A stretch of 64,000 nt of DNA from Haliclystus octoradiatus (lineage: Eukaryota > Cnidaria > Staurozoa > Stauromedusae > Haliclystidae), in the NCBI GenBank assembly GCA_916610825.1, contig OU744452.1:13682110-13746109 (forward strand). Direction: 5' to 3'. The notes below the pieces were generated by a model. It saw only the letters and a list, made by a program, of their open reading frames with translations, ran no database searches and was not told the DNA's origin. The position numbers were made by a program, and so were the translations under genes. Of the stretch, positions 43,950 through 54,982 are shown piece after piece; the first letter of the stretch is position 1; each line of letters begins with the position of its first letter.

Positions 43950-45058
43950 CTATACTGCGCGCGCGCTAACTTGATTTATAGGGCGACTGTGCTCGCACTC
44001 ACTTGATATAGTGCGACTGCGGCACTCACCTTATCCCTGAGGTTAGACCTTATATATACGAACAGCCCTTATCTATGAAGGTTAGACCTTATATATGTGT
44101 TAGACTTTTTTATATGAAGTAGACCTTATCTATGAGCTTAGACCTTATATATACGAAAGACCTTATCTTATAGGAAGGTTAGACCTTATATATGTGTTAG
44201 ACTTTTTTATGTGAAGTAGACCTTATCTATGAGCTTAGACCTTATATATACGAATAGACTTTATCTATGAAATTTAGACCTTATATATGTGTTAGACTTT
44301 ATATATAAATTAGACCTTATCTTTGAGGTTAGACCTTATATATGTGTTAGACTTTTTTATATGAAGTAGACCTTATCTATGAGCTTAGACCTTATATATA
44401 CGAATAGACTTTATCTATGAAATTTAGACCTTATATATGTGTTAGACTTTTTTTATATGAAGTAGACCTTATCTATGAGGTTAGACCTTATATATGTGTT
44501 AGACTTTTTATATGAAGTAGACCTTATCTATGAGCTTAGACCTTATATATACGAAAGACCTTATATATCAAGTAGACCTTATATATGGAGGATATAATCT
44601 ATATATGAATGCAGTAGACCTTATATTTTGTGACTTGACCTTATATATGAAGTTAGGCATTATTGTCCAGTATGGCGGGGCATATTATCGCGCACTCACT
44701 TCATCTATAAGGTGACTGCGCGCGCACTCACTTGATTTATAGGGTGACTGCGCGCGCACTCACTTGATTTATAGGACGACTGCGCGCGCACTCACCTTAT
44801 CTATGAGGTTAGACCTTATATATCTGTTAGATTTTATATATGAAGTAGACCTTATCTATGAGGTTAGAGCTTATATCTACGAATAGAACTTATCTATGAA
44901 GTTTAGACCTTATATATGTGTTAGACTTTTTTATTTGAAGTAGACCTTATCTATGAAGCTTATGTCTTATTTTTAAAGTAGACCTTATCTATGAAATTAA
45001 CCTTCAAATACACGAATAGCCTCATATATGAAGTTAGACCGTATGTATATTAATATAC
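43950..45058. repeat. TAGACCTTATATAT minisatellite with GCGCGC blocks
   Basis: Units built from TTAGACCTTATATATGTG, TTAGACTTTTTTATATGAAG and TAGACCTTATCTATGAG recur in mixed order for about 1.1 kb. Two patches (43950-44035 and 44690-44805) carry a different unit, CTGCGCGCGCACTCACTTGATTTATAGG (given here in two parts: CTGCGCGCGCACTCAC, TTGATTTATAGG), rich in alternating CG. Short open frames here are by-products of the repeat. Confidence 0.88.
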
Positions 45059-45062
45059 CTTG

Positions 45063-45335
<273 letters not shown>

Positions 45336-45440
45336 TTTGTAAACATACCTTATATATGAATATACCTTATAATAAAATAATGTTATCTGATAGCAGTTGA
45401 GATAGTGCTCAATGTCATTTGACAGAGCGGTGAATAATAA

Positions 45441-45633
45441 TAATGAAATGAAGTCAAAGACTAAACATTCTTTTACTGTTACTTAAAGTTTCTCGCTTTA
45501 TGCGATCATCACACAGAATATACTATTAAACGTATATTCATAGATTAATAGTATATTCTGTCTGATGATCGCATAAAGCGAGAAACTTTAAGTAACAGTA
45601 AAAGAATGTTTAGTCTTTGACTTCATTTCATTA
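45441..45633. repeat. Head-to-head repeat pair forming an 89-bp-arm hairpin
   Basis: Arm 45441-45529 is the reverse complement of 45545-45633 with one mismatch (ATCACACAG against ATCAGACAG). The loop is about 15 bp. Each arm is a copy of the dispersed repeat seen at 43322 and 45254. Near-identity of the arms shows the inverted duplication is recent or maintained. Confidence 0.92.
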
Positions 45634-46876
45634 TGAATATACCTTATATTTTTGTGACTTGACCATAAATATTCAATTAACATTCTGCGTTTAGACCTTA
45701 CATAAATTATGACGTTAGACATTATTGTCCAGTATGGCAGGGGGCATATACTGTCATACCGATATTAGCATCTTTGAATATCTCAATATTTTCTGCTACA
45801 AGTTTGCTTATAAAATTATACAAATCTCAAGTTTCTTCTAAATTTTGATCTAGCATTCTGGAATCTATAAGAAGGATTGGATGATTTCTATTTTTGTCAG
45901 AACCTAGCTGATTGGCAAGATAAAATAATCAATTATTGAAGAGACATTGCTTTTATGACCAAATACTGTAATTCACATTAGTTTATTTAAAAAAAAAAAA
46001 CTAAATCCAACTGACCTATGCAGTATAAAACGATACCGGATCGTTTACATTATGGATAATGTTTATACATGGTATTTTAGACTACGTCACATGTGTGAAC
46101 GGTTTTTAATAATTACAATAGTTGAATTTCTTATCTGTGAGTAGTGTATAATAAAATGAATTGATTTAATTTATTGAACGAAAATTACATGACATTAATT
46201 CTTTTTCTTAAAAAACGAATAATAAAGAATTTAACAATCTTATTTTTAATATATATTTGTTCAATCGTGTAAAAAGTAATTAAAAAAAAAAGTGATGTGA
46301 TACTGTTAATTAACAATTATGTTTCTCTATTACTAATAATTATTTTACATGTTCCTTTGTGAAAGGTACTTTATAGAGATAACTAAAAATATTCTCCACA
46401 TATTAATAAAAGATGAAATTTCTTCCATTTGTTTCTTCCACTTATTTTCATTTCGTTTTTTTTTTAATACTCTATTATTATTATATCTGTAGATATTTAC
46501 ATATAAGGATATTTTAAAATATATTTTTTAAAATGGTGCCAAGTATATAGATTTCTCTATTAAAAATAATTATTTTATCTTTAGAAGACTTCATAATATT
46601 ATAATTAATATTCGAGTAAATTGACGTGAACAAAATATTTATTTAATAGAATTTAAGTAAATGTAATGACGTATACCGATTCTAAATCGATTTGAGTTGC
46701 AATTGACAATTTAAAATTGAAATGATATCTACTTTAAAAACTGGTCTTAAACATAAGTATGATATTATAACAAAAATAAAATGAATCGAAATATATAGAA
46801 AGTGTTTTTTTAACGAATTAAACTGATCATGTTTGATAGATAAGAAATCATCGTAAATATATAATTTATTCTAACA
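45634..46876. other. Host DNA downstream of the acidic ORF
   Basis: Begins with a remnant of the TAGACCTTA-type minisatellite (to about 45760), then AT-rich sequence. The AATAAA-complement TTTATT words here could serve the minus-strand gene. No other gene seen. Confidence 0.5.
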
Positions 46877-48700
46877 TCAAACATCCAGAATATCGTATTC
46901 TTCGAGGTCACAAGCTTCGGTAAGAACAGGATCATTTTCAATATCATCATAAGTTTCCAAAAGATTAGATACACTGCCAAATTTATTTTTTTGTAATGGA
47001 ATAAGTTTACGTGGTTGACAATTAAAAGGTACAACACGATATGTAACGTCATCAGATTCAATTGTTTCTGTACACCGACACGATTGATTTTCTTCTAAAT
47101 AAAAAGCTTCAGAAAACTTATCCGTAAAAGTAGCGATATTGATACCTTGATGAAAGTGTTTTGTACTTTTACTAGAAACATTTAATTCGATAGACGATTG
47201 ATCCTCGTTTTCAGATTCATTCCCATCATCTGAAATAGAGCATGACGATGCTGAAAATGAGGTTAATGACGAACCATTAGAAACAGGAAAACTTGGAAAA
47301 TGTTCACTGTCTGGTGTTAAAACAGATTCAACGGAAGGTAATGTTTGTATTTCATAATTAGTTTTGATTGTTGTAACATGAAAACGACCATATTTAACAA
47401 ACGAGTCACGAAGTAAAATGTCTCCACATAATAAAGATGAAGGTAGATCGTATTTTAATTTCGTTTTCTTCACATACTCAACACATCTTTGAGATTGTGT
47501 AAAATTCAAACGTTGCGGAGAGTCAATAAATGATTGATCGCTATAAGCATAAGAACAATTATCAAGATCAGATCTAGGTATAAGACTTTCTTCATCAGAA
47601 TGTCGATGTCTTGATAATGTTGTTGTTGTTGCTGATGTACTCTCAGCTACAGTTGATATCCCAGAATCATTAGGTGGATTATGGCATCGATGTTTCTCAG
47701 CTAATAATAATTCAGATTTAACTAATTTCGATTCTCTCTTTCGTCGCTTTTTAGGTGATCTAATATTAGGTAAAGAACGTACTTTACTTTGACTTTTAAT
47801 ACTATCCCGAATATTAGAATCAAGATTAGGACATACTGAATTAATTGTATCATGTAATTCTTTATCGGCTTGATAACCACCGTAACTATGACAACGATAT
47901 TTGATTAATGATAAATCATTATCATCATCATCATCATCATCATCAATTTCATCAAGATTATCACGTGATCCAATCACATCATATTCTGATTCGTGAAAAC
48001 ATTCATCGCTGTCGTCATCACTACAAAGTAATCGATCAGTTAAACGTGGTTTCGATCGTAATAATTCCATATTTTGAGTTAACAAATTAGAGCAGTCTAC
48101 TGGTGTAAATAGATCACAACAATCACTATCATCAATAGCAACATTTGATTGTTCATCTTCATCATCGTCACCATCATCGAAAACATCGGCGTATAATTCA
48201 TCATCAGCGTCATAATTTACGATCGTCGTAGAGTTTTCATTATCATCTACAAATACTTCTTCTTCTTTTTCACTGTAATTATCACTATAACTATGGTGTT
48301 CTTCGCTTTCTAGTAAACAGTTTTCAGATGCTACATGACCAGAATCAGAATTTAATGGTGACATAGATCTTTCAAAGTTAACACTTAATTCAGATTTTGT
48401 TGCTACTGTTCGTCTATAATAATCACCAGCATTTCCACACGATACTTTATCAAGATTTGCAGGCAGTGATACAAAATAATTCAAGTCATCTTTCGTTGTT
48501 CTTTTAGTGCCAAAAGTATACACTATAATAAAAAGGATATTGGTTACGGGACTTTCAAGGCATTGCTCAATCAATTCATTATAATAATCAGGCACGTTAA
48601 TGTAACGTTCAAGGTTATTACATATTAGCAAGGGTCCGACATAAGATTCAGCCTTCTGGAATCCTGGAGGCATTTCAATTTCGTTTGACCAATAAATCAT
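46877..48700 (-). CDS. Host-like acidic, Ser-rich ORF with an RFxV motif (607 aa)
   Basis: ATG at 48700; one open frame of 607 codons, far longer than chance in such AT-rich DNA. No catalytic domain is recognised. It is rich in Asp/Glu/Ser, with an Asp run near residues 255-262 coded by (GAT)n, a basic KKRRKRESKLVK patch near 320 and a Thr/Ser stretch. Near residue 436 it reads KYGRFHVTT; RFHV (439-442) fits the RFxV docking motif by which WNK kinases and other partners bind SPAK/OSR1, and GRFxVTT is reminiscent of WNK C-terminal tails. It may be a single exon of a larger gene, as the first 60 residues read differently from the rest and an intron could lie near residue 55-70. Not part of the transposon. 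Confidence 0.6.
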   Translation of the reverse strand: MIYWSNEIEMPPGFQKAESYVGPLLICNNLERYINVPDYYNELIEQCLESPVTNILFIIVYTFGTKRTTKDDLNYFVSLPANLDKVSCGNAGDYYRRTVATKSELSVNFERSMSPLNSDSGHVASENCLLESEEHHSYSDNYSEKEEEVFVDDNENSTTIVNYDADDELYADVFDDGDDDEDEQSNVAIDDSDCCDLFTPVDCSNLLTQNMELLRSKPRLTDRLLCSDDDSDECFHESEYDVIGSRDNLDEIDDDDDDDDNDLSLIKYRCHSYGGYQADKELHDTINSVCPNLDSNIRDSIKSQSKVRSLPNIRSPKKRRKRESKLVKSELLLAEKHRCHNPPNDSGISTVAESTSATTTTLSRHRHSDEESLIPRSDLDNCSYAYSDQSFIDSPQRLNFTQSQRCVEYVKKTKLKYDLPSSLLCGDILLRDSFVKYGRFHVTTIKTNYEIQTLPSVESVLTPDSEHFPSFPVSNGSSLTSFSASSCSISDDGNESENEDQSSIELNVSSKSTKHFHQGINIATFTDKFSEAFYLEENQSCRCTETIESDDVTYRVVPFNCQPRKLIPLQKNKFGSVSNLLETYDDIENDPVLTEACDLEEYDILDV

Positions 48701-48738
48701 AAAACTATCAATTTTCTTCTGAATTTCCTCTAACCTTC

Positions 48739-48782
48739 CGGAATCTAGGATTCCAGGATTCGGAATCTAGGATTCCAGGATT
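48739..48782. repeat. 22-bp tandem duplication upstream of the acidic ORF
   Basis: The unit CGGAATCTAGGATTCCAGGA plus TT is repeated exactly twice; each unit is nearly palindromic around CTAG. It lies 39 bp before the ATG. Similar words (GGAATCCTGGAG) occur inside the start of the ORF. Confidence 0.85.
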
Positions 48783-49822
48783 CCTACTTTTGTTTGACCC
48801 TGCAGACCTGCATAATACATAACCTGGAAAATTGTTTGAATTGTTCTACGGTGTTGAAAAAATCCACTCTTTGAAAAATAGAAGAGTGGTATTATACGAT
48901 AGAGAGATTCTGTCCTAATATTCTGATCCTGTAAATTGTCAAGTCCAAAATATTGTCTTTGAGAACAAAAATTTTGTTACGAACATTTTTCAGATTTTCT
49001 TGATATATACAAGTAAAATAGAAAGGTTGACTCGAAGATTATGATTTTAGGAATTGAGCTTAGTAGTGATGTGATTTAGTAGCTTATTTGAGCACGCCAC
49101 TTTTATTGATGTTTTACTACATACATTTATGTTAATATTAATTTAACACAACTTAATGTTTTTCGCTAACATCTGTATCAAAAACGCAAACTTTGTCATT
49201 CTGTAGCATGTCCTCAATTAGCCTGATTTTAGTAATGCCTCACATTCATGTAAATCCAATATTGAATATTATAATTCCTGTTCAAGATAATATCCTTAAT
49301 TAGCCTCACTTCAGTAATGCCTCACATTCATGTAAATTCAATAAGCTTTCACACAGTCCTCTTGAGTAAAGGACATATGTATACAGTCTTATCATTTTGT
49401 TTATTATTTACCGAATTAATTCATTACCACAACCCCACAGTTCTACAATACTGTATATTTGTTAGACTAACAATAATGTAAATGTAATGATAACTCAAAG
49501 ATTAACAACATAAACAAAAACGATAATAACAGTTGAGGATTCTTCTTCGTGTTCAGACATTAACGTTCTCACAACTCCACGTGTTTAGCTATATCCACCC
49601 ATAATCATAAAGAGGCTACAATATTTAACCTATAAATAGCTGCTAACACATTCAATAAATCTTTGAATATCAGTATTTTAAGTCAACTCATATAGCTATA
49701 GTACTTACTCAAGTCATTGATTGAGCTTGTAGTACTATAACAACATCCGCTGTCATGTTCACAATTGATTTCACATTCCATTGGCATGTCTTCGATATTC
49801 GTAACAGATCGTGATAAGCCCG
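48783..49822. other. Host DNA between acidic ORF and element D
   Basis: AT-rich. A segment of about 50 bp (TCCTCAATTAGCCTGATTTT...AGTAATGCCTCACATTCATG) is repeated with changes near 49210-49255 and 49290-49335. No gene seen. Confidence 0.5.
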
Positions 49823-50232
49823 ATTAGATGTATTTGACGGGTTCTGGGCCAGTCAATAGGCAACGACGCAACGATCCGGAACTCCGGTAAAAAGCGCAAC
49901 GATTTGCGCAACGATCCGGTCAACCACTCCGGTATTTGCGCAACGATCCGGTCAACCACTCCGGTATTTGCGCAACGATCCGGTCAACCACTCCGGTATT
50001 TGCGCAACGATCCGGTTTAGCGCAACGATCCGGTTTTAGCGCAACGATCCGGTTTTAGCGCAACGATCCATTAATCCGATTACCAAAAGCGCAACGATTG
50101 ATTGACAACATGTCAATCATCCAGGGTTATAAAAGCCTCGTTTGAAAATCATTTCATTTCATTACAATTTGACATACGGTATAGCAGTTGAGTTGTTTTT
50201 TTGCATAATGGCTTCAATGAATGATTTGGAAT
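49823..50232 (+). repeat. Left TIR of element D
   Basis: Same ten iterons, palindrome (50099-50119) and TATAAAAG (50128-50135). A changed terminal dinucleotide (AT for AG) may mark damage at the end or a slightly different insertion boundary. Confidence 0.88.
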
Positions 50233-50896
50233 ATGCAAGGAATCCATATCCTGAGGTATTTGATTTTAAAGACCGTGACACCGATGTACATAAGAGAAGC
50301 TATGTTGAACGAAAGGTTACATCAGAGTCTGCACGTAAGCGATTGAAATTGGATATAGAAGAGCCAAGGAATACGTCAGTTGGGCTAGAATCCATGAGCA
50401 AAGCAGATTTATTAAAAAACCAACTTCATTGTGTGAGTCTTGGAAGAAATGCAGTCATGTATAGGTTACCAGAAGATGGTAGTTTTATACCGGGTATGGT
50501 TATTCGAGACACTGGAGAGACATTATCGAAAGCATTTGGTGTAAAAAGCAGACCTATGATGAAAAGCTTATTCTTTGCGGCGTTGGCATTAATTCTCGTG
50601 AAGCAGAAAAAGCTATTACGTCAAGCAAAGTATGGGAACATAAAGAATGTTGTTACATTTTGCCAGCAACTGAAGGAACAAGGCTACTTGGACAATATTA
50701 TTGTAGATGACGGACCGGTGAATGAGCAGTGTAAAACGAAAATGGTTCGTCTGTACTCCTACGGTGAAAATGGGGAAGTAACGACGCAACTAACGGTGGA
50801 ATTACACAACTACGAAGCTTATTCTAAATTCTCGTTAAGAAATAAAACGGTTGACGGTACAACTATAACGGGTGTGAATTTATACCCAAGCGAACC
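49823..50896 (+). mobile_element. Polinton/Maverick element D, left-end stub
   Basis: Left TIR and most of the left terminal gene, identical in layout to A at an offset of 39768 bp. It stops after AGCGAAC (50895), where element E begins. The outermost bases read ATTAGATG instead of AGTAGATG. If E was inserted into D, the rest of D should follow E beyond the window. Confidence 0.92.
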
Positions 50897-50933
50897 AGTA
50901 GATGTATTTGACGGGTTCTGGGCCAGTCAATAG
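50208..50933 (+). pseudogene. Left terminal protein, truncated by element E (element D)
   Basis: From ATG at 50208 the frame matches the 268-aa protein for 229 residues, then crosses into the TIR of E and stops at 50931-50933 after a dozen foreign residues. The C-terminal 39 residues are lost. The promoter is intact, so a truncated protein could still be made. Confidence 0.9.
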
Positions 50934-51306
50934 GCAACGACGCAACGATCCGGAACTCCGGTAAAAAGCGCAACGATTTGCGCAACGATCCGGTCAACCA
51001 CTCCGGTATTTGCGCAACGATCCGGTCAACCACTCCGGTATTTGCGCAACGATCCGGTCAACCACTCCGGTATTTGCGCAACGATCCGGTTTAGCGCAAC
51101 GATCCGGTTTTAGCGCAACGATCCGGTTTTAGCGCAACGATCCATTAATCCGATTACCAAAAGCGCAACGATTGATTGACAACATGTCAATCATCCAGGG
51201 TTATAAAAGCCTCGTTTGAAAATCATTTCATTTCATTACAATTTGACATACGGTATAGCAGTTGAGTTGTTTTTTTGCATAATGGCTTCAATGAATGATT
51301 TGGAAT
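50897..51306 (+). repeat. Left TIR of element E
   Basis: Complete AGTAGATG end, ten iterons, palindrome at 51173-51193 and TATAAAAG at 51202-51209. It directly follows element D. Confidence 0.93.
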
Positions 51307-52088
51307 ATGCAAGGAATCCATATCCTGAGGTATTTGATTTTAAAGACCGTGACACCGATGTACATAAGAGAAGCTATGTTGAACGAAAGGTTACATCAGA
51401 GTCTGCACGTAAGCGATTGAAATTGGATATAGAAGAGCCAAGGAATACGTCAGTTGGGCTAGAATCCATGAGCAAAGCAGATTTATTAAAAAACCAACTT
51501 CATTGTGTGAGTCTTGGAAGAAATGCAGTCATGTATAGGTTACCAGAAGATGGTAGTTTTATACCGGGTATGGTTATTCGAGACACTGGAGAGACATTAT
51601 CGAAAGCATTTGGTGTAAAAAGCAGACCTATGATGAAAAGCTTATTCTTTGCGGCGTTGGCATTAATTCTCGTGAAGCAGAAAAAGCTATTACGTCAAGC
51701 AAAGTATGGGAACATAAAGAATGTTGTTACATTTTGCCAGCAACTGAAGGAACAAGGCTACTTGGACAATATTATTGTAGATGACGGACCGGTGAATGAG
51801 CAGTGTAAAACGAAAATGGTTCGTCTGTACTCCTACGGTGAAAATGGGGAAGTAACGACGCAACTAACGGTGGAATTACACAACTACGAAGCTTATTCTA
51901 AATTCTCGTTAAGAAATAAAACGGTTGACGGTACAACTATAACGGGTGTGAATTTATACCCAAGCGAACTTGTTAAAGCAATGAGACATTTGAATGGACA
52001 ATTTGATTTTGTAACTAAAGAGTTATCTATGACCTTGAATGCTTCTACGGTGAATCATGTATGTACAGATAATGACAATTGGTTTTGA
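51282..52088 (+). CDS. Left terminal protein, unknown function (268 aa), element E
   Basis: Same 268 residues as in A and B. AATAAA at 52145. Unchanged while other E genes show substitutions. Confidence 0.8.
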   Translation: MASMNDLEYARNPYPEVFDFKDRDTDVHKRSYVERKVTSESARKRLKLDIEEPRNTSVGLESMSKADLLKNQLHCVSLGRNAVMYRLPEDGSFIPGMVIRDTGETLSKAFGVKSRPMMKSLFFAALALILVKQKKLLRQAKYGNIKNVVTFCQQLKEQGYLDNIIVDDGPVNEQCKTKMVRLYSYGENGEVTTQLTVELHNYEAYSKFSLRNKTVDGTTITGVNLYPSELVKAMRHLNGQFDFVTKELSMTLNASTVNHVCTDNDNWF

Positions 52089-52716
52089 CTGTTAAATGTT
52101 AGTTTGAAATGTAAATCGATTTTTTTTGTATTGTTTATATTCTCAATAAAATATCGCGTGAGACAATTTATGAAATTTCTCAGTCTGAGCAACTATTGTG
52201 TCATCTGTCAATCATTCACAACTATTTAGTTTACACTTCAAGTGTTGACCGCTGTGTCTATATAGGATGTCATCATTATCGGAAATGGCTCGACCGCTGT
52301 GTCTATATAGGATATATTATTCTACTGGGGGAGGCACCCCGTATAGATGGGAATTCATACCCAATTATCTTAATGTCATTCGTTCAAGTGATGCAATGAA
52401 ACAAAGGTTTTTACCGACTACATGTATATAGAGTGACCACCGAGTCTGCCGGCTGTAGACAGGCTGCCTCGCAATGATGAGAAGCGTCGCGTATTGATGC
52501 TTCGCAAAGTGAACCTTGACACGTTTCAGATTTATGTCATCAATCGCATGGAAGTAAGACAGACTTTATAACAAACTCGTCTCAAAGAGAAGGCATAAAA
52601 AGACAATCAGGTAAGACTCATATCAATGTATTCAACTAAGTTATATTCTATTTACAAAAATTCATACTGATGAATCATACAGTTTGTTTTATCAGAAGCT
52701 ATTTCGTGCAACTTGA
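52089..52716. other. Spacer after left terminal gene, element E
   Basis: Same content as in A, with paired 22-bp repeats at 52247-52268 and 52292-52313 and one substitution near 52592 (AAGGCATAA for AAAGCATAA). No gene supported. Confidence 0.6.
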
Positions 52717-53262
52717 TTAGATAAAATTTAACAGACTTCGAACTGTTTGTCTAATAAAGTACTTTTGATCCTGTAATCGAGTCCTCTGATAGTCGGGAAA
52801 TTTATGTTCTATGAAACTTTTTACAACATTTTCATTGTAATCCTGATCTTGTAAGGAGAAATCCGTTAAAATGTCGGCCATTGTTCGCTGTCTTGTCAAT
52901 CCATACGCAAAGTATATTGCAAATTGTCCACACGCCACGGAAGTGTTGCTTTGAAGTTGTATTCCATCAATACAGTGTAATGAGGTACCCAAGGTCTCCA
53001 ATTTCTCAGTCATGTTATAATAACTAGGTGGTCGACCAAAGGAGTCTACAAAATTAACATGCCCACGCCGATTGGTGTGGACTAAAAGTCAGTGGGCCCC
53101 TATCAAATTGCTAGGTTCTGTGTTTACAACTATGACCATGTCACGAATGTTTGAGTCAGGTGTTAATGTTTGAAAATAATCCATGGCCAAGACATCTATA
53201 TACCCATGTTTTTTTATTTGATCATCTGCATGGAGAATGTCCCTCAAACTTTGTGTATCCAT
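52717..53262 (-). pseudogene. PRO: Adenain-like protease with the same in-frame TGA, element E
   Basis: TGA at 53089-53091 in the same codon as in A and B; the rest of the frame is open. Sharing of the stop by the more diverged E copy shows it predates the split of these copies. Confidence 0.8.
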
Positions 53263-53279
53263 AATGATAAATGCTCCCT

Positions 53280-54590
53280 TCAAAAATCTGTCAAAACGTG
53301 TCTAGATTTATCCACAGAAATACACGAATCAAATTCTGCGTACATTAACAATGTCACCGTCTGCGGTAGTGGTGTTCCAAATGAGAGAGCGATGCGTAAA
53401 TCACCAGTGCGTTTAGGCTCCGTATGTCCAGTAACACTTGCAGTCGGCGCCAAATGAAAACCATAAATGCAATAGCCATTCTTATACTCAGAAGGTAATA
53501 TATCAATACTTTCATCAATGTAGGATTTAGACATTGATTGAAATAGAGAATGATAGCCATCAGCAATTTCATCTTTTCCGTAATTCAGTTGCAGTGGTTT
53601 TGCCGGGCATGATTTTCCATTAACAATGCAGGCCAAACTGGTCAAATCAAAGTTCTTGAAATTAAACGGATTTGTATTTGCTGTGCCAGAGAAACTCACA
53701 TTGTCAACCAAAGCAATGAATACTCGGGTGGGTAGGGTGCCTGTGATGCAGTGATTCAAGGTTTGATGAGATACCAAAGCAGAGAGAGTGAAATTTTTAA
53801 CCAAAATTCTATCAATTGGATACAAAGCCGGTTGGGTCGCCAGTTGCTTCTGTACGGTGAGAAAATGAGCGTCCGTCAATGTGACACGTTTTACTTTGAA
53901 GACAGCACTCAAAAGTTTAATCTTGTAATTGACTCCCACGTCAGGAGAGATTAATGCGAAAGCGTCCTTACTTCGATGTAGAATCAATTTAAGAGGAAGG
54001 GCGTTTAACAATAGTCTATTACAGGCGAATAAATCCGCATGAATTCTGCCTTGCAGCGAGACCACTTTACCCCGTTCAGTTTGTGATTGGCGTTCATTGA
54101 ACCCTACATTAGGACCATTAGGTTCGGAATTTTCCATATGACCACTTGTATCCTTCGTCATCATTTGTGTATACAATTGAGTTTTTCTTGCATCGGAACC
54201 ATAGTTTAACAAACTCTCCAGTAGACATCGATACGGATAAGTGGGCATGGAGCTTGAGATGACGCGGCCATCCAGCTGAATATCCGTCTGACAAAAGATG
54301 GACGATAAAGCATTGTTCACTAACGCCACTTTGGCGTCAATATTAATAGGTGTTCCATCTTCGTTGGTAATGCGTAATTTTATATGTAAGGAGCTGCGAG
54401 CCAAATCTATTAGTCTTTCAGTGGAATCAGATAGGACAAACTCAATTGATCCTCCTGCAGTGAGTGAATTTGACGGGTAAACATCCTCGTATTGACTACT
54501 TTCAATGACAGACTGTACAAAAGGAGGTGCAAACAAATCCGTTTCAGATAAACTACAACTAGCTTCGTTAAATTGCGGGTGGGTCATCAT
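53280..54590 (-). CDS. MCP: Major capsid protein, double jelly-roll, element E
   Basis: 436 aa from ATG at 54590; translation unchanged from A and B. Confidence 0.85.
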   Translation of the reverse strand: MMTHPQFNEASCSLSETDLFAPPFVQSVIESSQYEDVYPSNSLTAGGSIEFVLSDSTERLIDLARSSLHIKLRITNEDGTPINIDAKVALVNNALSSIFCQTDIQLDGRVISSSMPTYPYRCLLESLLNYGSDARKTQLYTQMMTKDTSGHMENSEPNGPNVGFNERQSQTERGKVVSLQGRIHADLFACNRLLLNALPLKLILHRSKDAFALISPDVGVNYKIKLLSAVFKVKRVTLTDAHFLTVQKQLATQPALYPIDRILVKNFTLSALVSHQTLNHCITGTLPTRVFIALVDNVSFSGTANTNPFNFKNFDLTSLACIVNGKSCPAKPLQLNYGKDEIADGYHSLFQSMSKSYIDESIDILPSEYKNGYCIYGFHLAPTASVTGHTEPKRTGDLRIALSFGTPLPQTVTLLMYAEFDSCISVDKSRHVLTDF

Positions 54591-54596
54591 CAATGT

Positions 54597-54980
54597 TTAA
54601 CTAAAAATATCTTTACTTTGTCGTTTTCTAATAGGTTTCTTGCCAACTCTGCCACGACCTATCTGCTTGCTGATCACACCTCGACTGGCCTTGGTAATCC
54701 CACTATCGTCTCGTTTAAGTCTTTTTGAAGGGTAGGTAATCACGTCATCCAACATGGTATGTAATCCTTCCTTACCACGCTTCTTTAAAGCCGTTTTGAA
54801 CGCCACTCCATTCCCATAATCTTTTAACACATTGCTACCTGTCGCGAGAGCTCGTTTTCCAACGCTTGTCACTCCCTTTTTTAGCATAGGGGTGAGACTT
54901 GAAACAACACCTTTGAATAGATTACCGAGACCAAACCCACCACGCTGACGAATTGGGTAAGCTGCAAAATGAGTCCTCAT
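54597..54980 (-). CDS. Small basic pVI/pX-like virion protein, element E
   Basis: 127 aa from ATG at 54980; unchanged. Lies 2 nt after the penton stop. Confidence 0.65.
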   Translation of the reverse strand: MRTHFAAYPIRQRGGFGLGNLFKGVVSSLTPMLKKGVTSVGKRALATGSNVLKDYGNGVAFKTALKKRGKEGLHTMLDDVITYPSKRLKRDDSGITKASRGVISKQIGRGRVGKKPIRKRQSKDIFS

Positions 54981-54982
54981 TT

